NCBI GenBank assembly: GCA_910587805.1
Contig: CAJUNM010000054.1
Span: 1 to 8,645 of the forward strand
Direction: 5' to 3'
From: an uncultured Christensenellaceae bacterium
GTDB lineage: Bacteria; Bacillota; Clostridia; Christensenellales; Pumilibacteraceae
Length of the DNA stretch: 8,645 nt
How positions within the stretch are numbered: position 1 is the first letter of the stretch; each line of letters opens with the position of its first letter. A program made the position numbers and the translations under genes. Shown piece by piece: positions 6,183 through 8,645 of this stretch. The notes under the pieces are model-generated. The model was not told the origin of the DNA, searched no databases, and saw nothing but the letters and a program-made list of their open reading frames with translations.

Positions 6183-6237
6183 ATGATACAGCTCGAAAAT
6201 TAAGAAAACTCTTAAAAAACAGTAAAGAAATAGTAAA
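6183..6237 (-). promoter_or_regulatory. 11-bp-phased repeat array and promoter of the ABC-kinase operon
   Basis: On the minus strand, TTTACT occurs at 6237-6232 and again at 6226-6221, exactly 11 bases apart. Two degenerate T-rich units continue the phase: TTAAGA at 6215-6210 and CTTAAT at 6204-6199. Six-base direct repeats spaced by five bases are the usual binding pattern of OmpR/PhoB-family regulators, and the adjacent gene encodes one. Downstream lies a plausible -10, TATCAT (6188-6183), while the -35 position holds only GAGTTT, as expected for an activator-dependent promoter. The predicted start (about 6176) coincides with the first arm of the leader hairpin. Confidence 0.55.
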
Positions 6238-6240
6238 GAT

Positions 6241-6897
6241 TTATCTGTCGCCGAGCTTAAACCCTATTCCCCATACCGATACGAGAAATTCGCGCCCGCA
6301 CAGTTCGCGAAGCTTACTTCGCAAATTACCGACGTGGACTTTGAGCGAACCGTCAGTGCAATCGGGCGTGTTCGACGATATTTTGTCCAAAATTTGAGAT
6401 TTGGAAAACACTTTATTCGGGTTTTGCAAAAACAGTTTCAATATAGCATATTCGGTGCGCGTAAGCCGCACGCTGCGCTCGCCGCAATGCGCCACCCGCT
6501 CGGAGTCGAGCTTAAGTCCGTTATACTCGGCGTCGTCACCGCAGAACCGCTCGGCAAGCCGAAGTTCTATGCGCGCGATAAGCTCGCGCACGTCGAACGG
6601 TTTTGTAACGTAATCGACCGCGCCGCCGTGCAGCAGTTCAACTTTATCGGTCACGTCGGTCTTTGCGCTTATCACTATTACGGGCGTTCCGTCGAAGTAC
6701 GGCAAAGCGCGCTCGCCGCTCAAATCGGGCATCATAAGATCGAGCAATATCAAATCGGGCTTGTCCGCAACGTATGCGTCGACAGCCGCACTGCCCGAAT
6801 CCGCCAAAACGACCGAATACCCTGCCGCCGTAAGCGTTTCGCGCAACATTTCTCTGATATAAGGATCGTCGTCCGCTATAAGTATAGTTCTCGTCAT
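6241..6897 (-). CDS. OmpR-family response regulator
   Basis: This 218-residue regulator has a receiver domain (about 1-115) and a winged-helix DNA-binding domain (about 125-216). The receiver keeps the acidic pocket (Asp9-Asp11 in IADDDP), phospho-acceptor Asp53 in LLDLMMPD, the switch Ser77 in VIVISAK and Lys99 in VTKPF. The effector domain shows LTRTEYAILKLFLQNPNKVFSK and ends with the wing LVSVWGIGFKL. I start it at ATG 6897 (MTRTILIADDD), because the longer frame from 6948 would overlap the aspartokinase gene and add non-family residues; the ribosome site is weak. It most likely answers to the kinase at 3492-4370, and the phased repeats just after its stop are its probable targets. It lies 40 bases after the aspartokinase gene and may be co-transcribed with it at a basal level. 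Confidence 0.93.
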   Translation of the reverse strand: MTRTILIADDDPYIREMLRETLTAAGYSVVLADSGSAAVDAYVADKPDLILLDLMMPDLSGERALPYFDGTPVIVISAKTDVTDKVELLHGGAVDYVTKPFDVRELIARIELRLAERFCGDDAEYNGLKLDSERVAHCGERSVRLTRTEYAILKLFLQNPNKVFSKSQILDKISSNTPDCTDGSLKVHVGNLRSKLRELCGREFLVSVWGIGFKLGDR

Positions 6898-6937
6898 TCC
6901 GCTTGTCCAAGCAAAGTTTAATACATCGAAATATGTG

Positions 6938-8248
6938 TTATACTTCAAACTCCCCGTTAAGTGCGACGAGAGCGCGCTCGAAATCGCTGTCGGACACGCC
7001 GAGTATGATATTTATCTCCGACGCACCCTGATCGATCATGCGAAGGTTTATTCCGGCATTCGATAACCGACTTATTGCGCGCGCCGCCGTACCCGGGCGG
7101 CTGACCATACCGTGACCGACTATCGCGATAAGCGAAATATCGGTAGACAAGTGCATATGGTCGGGTTTTACGTCCGCCTGTATCGACGCCATCAACGCGT
7201 TTGCCGTATCTCTGTCAACCGCCGAAAAAACAACGGTCATCGAGTCGATGCCGCTCGGGATATGTTCTACGGCGATCTCCAACCGCTCGAAACACGACAG
7301 AACTCTGCGCACAAAGCCTATTTCGGAGTTCATCATCGACTTATCTATATACAGCGAATAAAAATTCTTTTTACCGGCTATTGCTGTGATGGGACGCTTA
7401 TTGATGCGCTCGTACTTGCCGGCGAGATAGTCGTCGGTGGGCACTATCATAGTACCCGTCGCCGACGGATTGAAAGTATTGCGTATATGGATCGGGATAT
7501 TCGCCTTGCGCACGGGAAATATAGATTCGGGGTGCAAAACGTTCGCGCCCATGTAAGACAACTCGCGTAGTTCTTTATACGTGAGCACGTCTATCACCGA
7601 CGCATGCGGAACGATACGCGGATCGCACGTCATGAAACCGTCCACGTCGGTAAAGTTTTCGTAAACGTCCGCACCGACGGCGCGCGCGACTATCGCACCC
7701 GATACGTCCGACCCGCCGCGCGAAAAAGCCACTATATTGCCGTTATTATCGCTGCCGTAAAACCCGGGGATAACGGCGTTGCGTTTATTTTGAAGCCCGA
7801 GTTTGCACACGCTCGACGTATACGAATCGTCGTACGCGCCGCCGCGGAACTTGATAAGCGACGCGCTGTCGATAAATTCGTAATCCAAAAGCGCGGCGAG
7901 CAATTTCGCGCATAGATATTCCCCGCGCGAAACGATGTAATCGTAACCCGCATCGGGAAGTCGCTCGATTATCTCCGCAAAATCGGAATCGAAAAATCCG
8001 TCGGGCAAGCCCAGCTCGCTACGCAGTTTATCGAATCTTGCGGTCACATGCGAAAATGCGTTTATGCGGTCTTGTCCCGCATTAAAAACCGATATGAGCA
8101 TATCGGTGACTTTACTCTCGCCGTCTGTCTTGCCCGGTGCGGAAACCACAACAAACCGCCTTTCGGGGTCGGAGCGTATTATATTTATTACTTGATCGAT
8201 GCTTGCCGCGGTTGACATGGACGTTCCGCCAAACTTTATTGCCTTCAT
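6938..8248 (-). CDS. Aspartate kinase (aspartokinase III, YclM-like)
   Basis: This 436-residue enzyme phosphorylates L-aspartate with ATP, the first step toward lysine, diaminopimelate, threonine, methionine and isoleucine. The N-terminal kinase domain has KFGGTSMSTA (5-14), the active-site stretch GYDYIVSRGEYLCAKLL (101-117), FSRGGSDVSGAIVARAVGAD (175-194), ENFTDVDGFMTCDPR (197-211) and GANVLHPESIFPVRKANIPI (234-253). Two ACT regions follow at about 297-345 and 371-430; the second has the conserved VSRPGTAARAISRLSNAGIN and IDQGASEINIILGV, so allosteric amino-acid control is expected. Length and end structure fit the monofunctional YclM/AK III class, with no homoserine dehydrogenase fused. 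ATG 8248 is chosen over ATG 8263 because the upstream GGAG sits five bases before it and inside the longer frame. No lysine riboswitch or T-box fits in the 52-base upstream gap. Confidence 0.95.
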   Translation of the reverse strand: MKAIKFGGTSMSTAASIDQVINIIRSDPERRFVVVSAPGKTDGESKVTDMLISVFNAGQDRINAFSHVTARFDKLRSELGLPDGFFDSDFAEIIERLPDAGYDYIVSRGEYLCAKLLAALLDYEFIDSASLIKFRGGAYDDSYTSSVCKLGLQNKRNAVIPGFYGSDNNGNIVAFSRGGSDVSGAIVARAVGADVYENFTDVDGFMTCDPRIVPHASVIDVLTYKELRELSYMGANVLHPESIFPVRKANIPIHIRNTFNPSATGTMIVPTDDYLAGKYERINKRPITAIAGKKNFYSLYIDKSMMNSEIGFVRRVLSCFERLEIAVEHIPSGIDSMTVVFSAVDRDTANALMASIQADVKPDHMHLSTDISLIAIVGHGMVSRPGTAARAISRLSNAGINLRMIDQGASEINIILGVSDSDFERALVALNGEFEV

Positions 8249-8300
8249 TTTTACTCCGGTCATATATAATGTATTCGAGATTTGATCTAACGGTGTTTTA

Positions 8301-8620
8301 TTATTTTATCTTTCTCGCTTCTATGTAAAAGCGTTTTTCTTCCGCCTCGCCTAGCGAAAACGTTTTTTTCGGCAAAACGCCGTTTGCTATCACGTAATCG
8401 AACAGCTCGGATTTTTTTACCGAATGCAGCATTATGCCGCAAAATCCGTCGCGTTTCAATCCGCTTTCGCCGTGTACATAGTCAACATACCCGCCGTTCT
8501 TTTTTACATAGTTTTCACAGAACGCATCCACCGCTTTGATCGCAGCTATCTTATCTGCGGGCAAACGCACCGTAACGGGCGACGGCGTGTATATTACCGT
8601 TTCCGCGGCGTCGCCGTCAC
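8301..8620 (-). CDS. Unrecognised protein, 5'-truncated by the contig end
   Basis: The frame is open from the stop at 8301-8303 up to the last genomic base (8620), showing 105 residues. A GTG at 8570 could serve as a start, but no ribosome site precedes it and the upstream codons read as plausible protein (DGDAAETVIYTPSPVTVRLP), so the true start is probably beyond the contig. I do not recognise the family. Visible features are a short strand pair (ETVIYTP, PVTVRLP), a helix (DKIAAIKAVDAFCENYVKK), then a mixed region with Gly and Tyr (NGGYVDYVHGESGLKRDGFC) and a strand-like C-terminus (RFYIEARKIK). It is soluble-looking, with no signal peptide or membrane span in view. It lies 52 bases before the aspartokinase gene on the same strand and may share its transcript. 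Confidence 0.6.
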
Positions 8621-8645
8621 AGATCGGAAGAGCGTCGTGTAGGGA
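8621..8645. other. Illumina TruSeq adapter sequence at the contig end (artefact)
   Basis: The last 25 bases begin AGATCGGAAGAGCGTCGTGT, the standard Illumina adapter read-through sequence, and all 25 match it. The reverse complement ends in GCTCTTCCGATCT, the 3' end of the universal adapter. These bases are not genomic. Translated on the minus strand they give the well-known contaminant peptide SLHDALPI, joined in frame to the truncated gene at 8301-8620. Confidence 0.97.

Noticed and set aside
6918..6948. Possible promoter for the response regulator (TTGAAG, 19 bases, TATTAA)
   Set aside because: The spacing is long, the -10 is poor, and the -35 lies inside the end of the aspartokinase gene; similar matches occur by chance in AT-rich gaps.
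8248..8263. Aspartokinase starting at the upstream ATG (8263)
   Set aside because: The GGAG ribosome site lies within that longer frame and is ideally spaced for ATG 8248, which also gives the family-like start MKAIKFGGTS.
8249..8300. Possible lysine riboswitch, T-box or promoter before aspartokinase
   Set aside because: Only 52 bases are available, too few for a lysine riboswitch or T-box. The best promoter-like boxes (GTTAGA, 17 bases, TATATA) are weak and leave almost no leader.
8424..8642. Plus-strand open frame reaching the contig end
   Set aside because: It is antisense to the truncated gene, and its last residues (DRKSVV) come from adapter sequence.

Overview
The window looks like a chromosomal contig end from a spore-forming member of the Bacillota, most likely an uncultured or gut-type member of the Clostridia. 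The evidence is a yqfC-yqfD sporulation pair, the Bacillota-specific order rplU-prp-rpmA with the short L27 leader that Prp removes, AGGAGG-type ribosome binding sites, and a YclM-like aspartokinase. Base composition is near 50% GC by eye, with many GCG and CGC codons. I cannot place it to genus. All supported genes lie on the minus strand, so transcription runs from high to low coordinates. I see no RNA genes, insertion sequences, CRISPR arrays or phage genes.

Layout in the direction of transcription: (a) 8621-8645 is Illumina adapter sequence, not genome. (b) 8620-8301 is the 3' part of an unrecognised gene cut by the contig end. (c) 8248-6938 is an aspartokinase with two C-terminal ACT regions. 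(d) 6897-3492 is a four-gene signalling and export module: OmpR-family response regulator, ABC ATPase, six-span ABC-2 permease, and a sensor kinase with almost no extracellular part. A 121-base gap between regulator and ATPase holds an 11-bp-phased repeat array, a weak promoter and a nested inverted repeat around the ATPase ribosome binding site. (e) 3435-2406 is the ribosomal operon rplU-prp-rpmA, with a strong sigma-A type promoter, a structured leader resembling the L21 leader, and a rho-independent terminator. (f) 2376-1 is a tightly packed run: an OGG-type 8-oxoguanine DNA glycosylase, an NfeD-like membrane protein, the sporulation protein YqfC and the start of YqfD, which runs off the window.

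How the genes work together: in (d) the kinase and regulator probably sense envelope stress, such as a peptide antibiotic, and switch on the transporter and kinase. In (e) Prp trims the L27 precursor encoded next to it. In (f) YqfC and YqfD act in the mother cell during sporulation, but the flotillin gene often found between nfeD and yqfC is missing, and YqfD carries an unusual charged N-terminal extension of about 120 residues.

Most of the window is ordinary core-genome content. The parts most worth a second look are the control region of the transporter operon, the YqfD extension, the missing flotillin gene, and the adapter contamination at the contig end.
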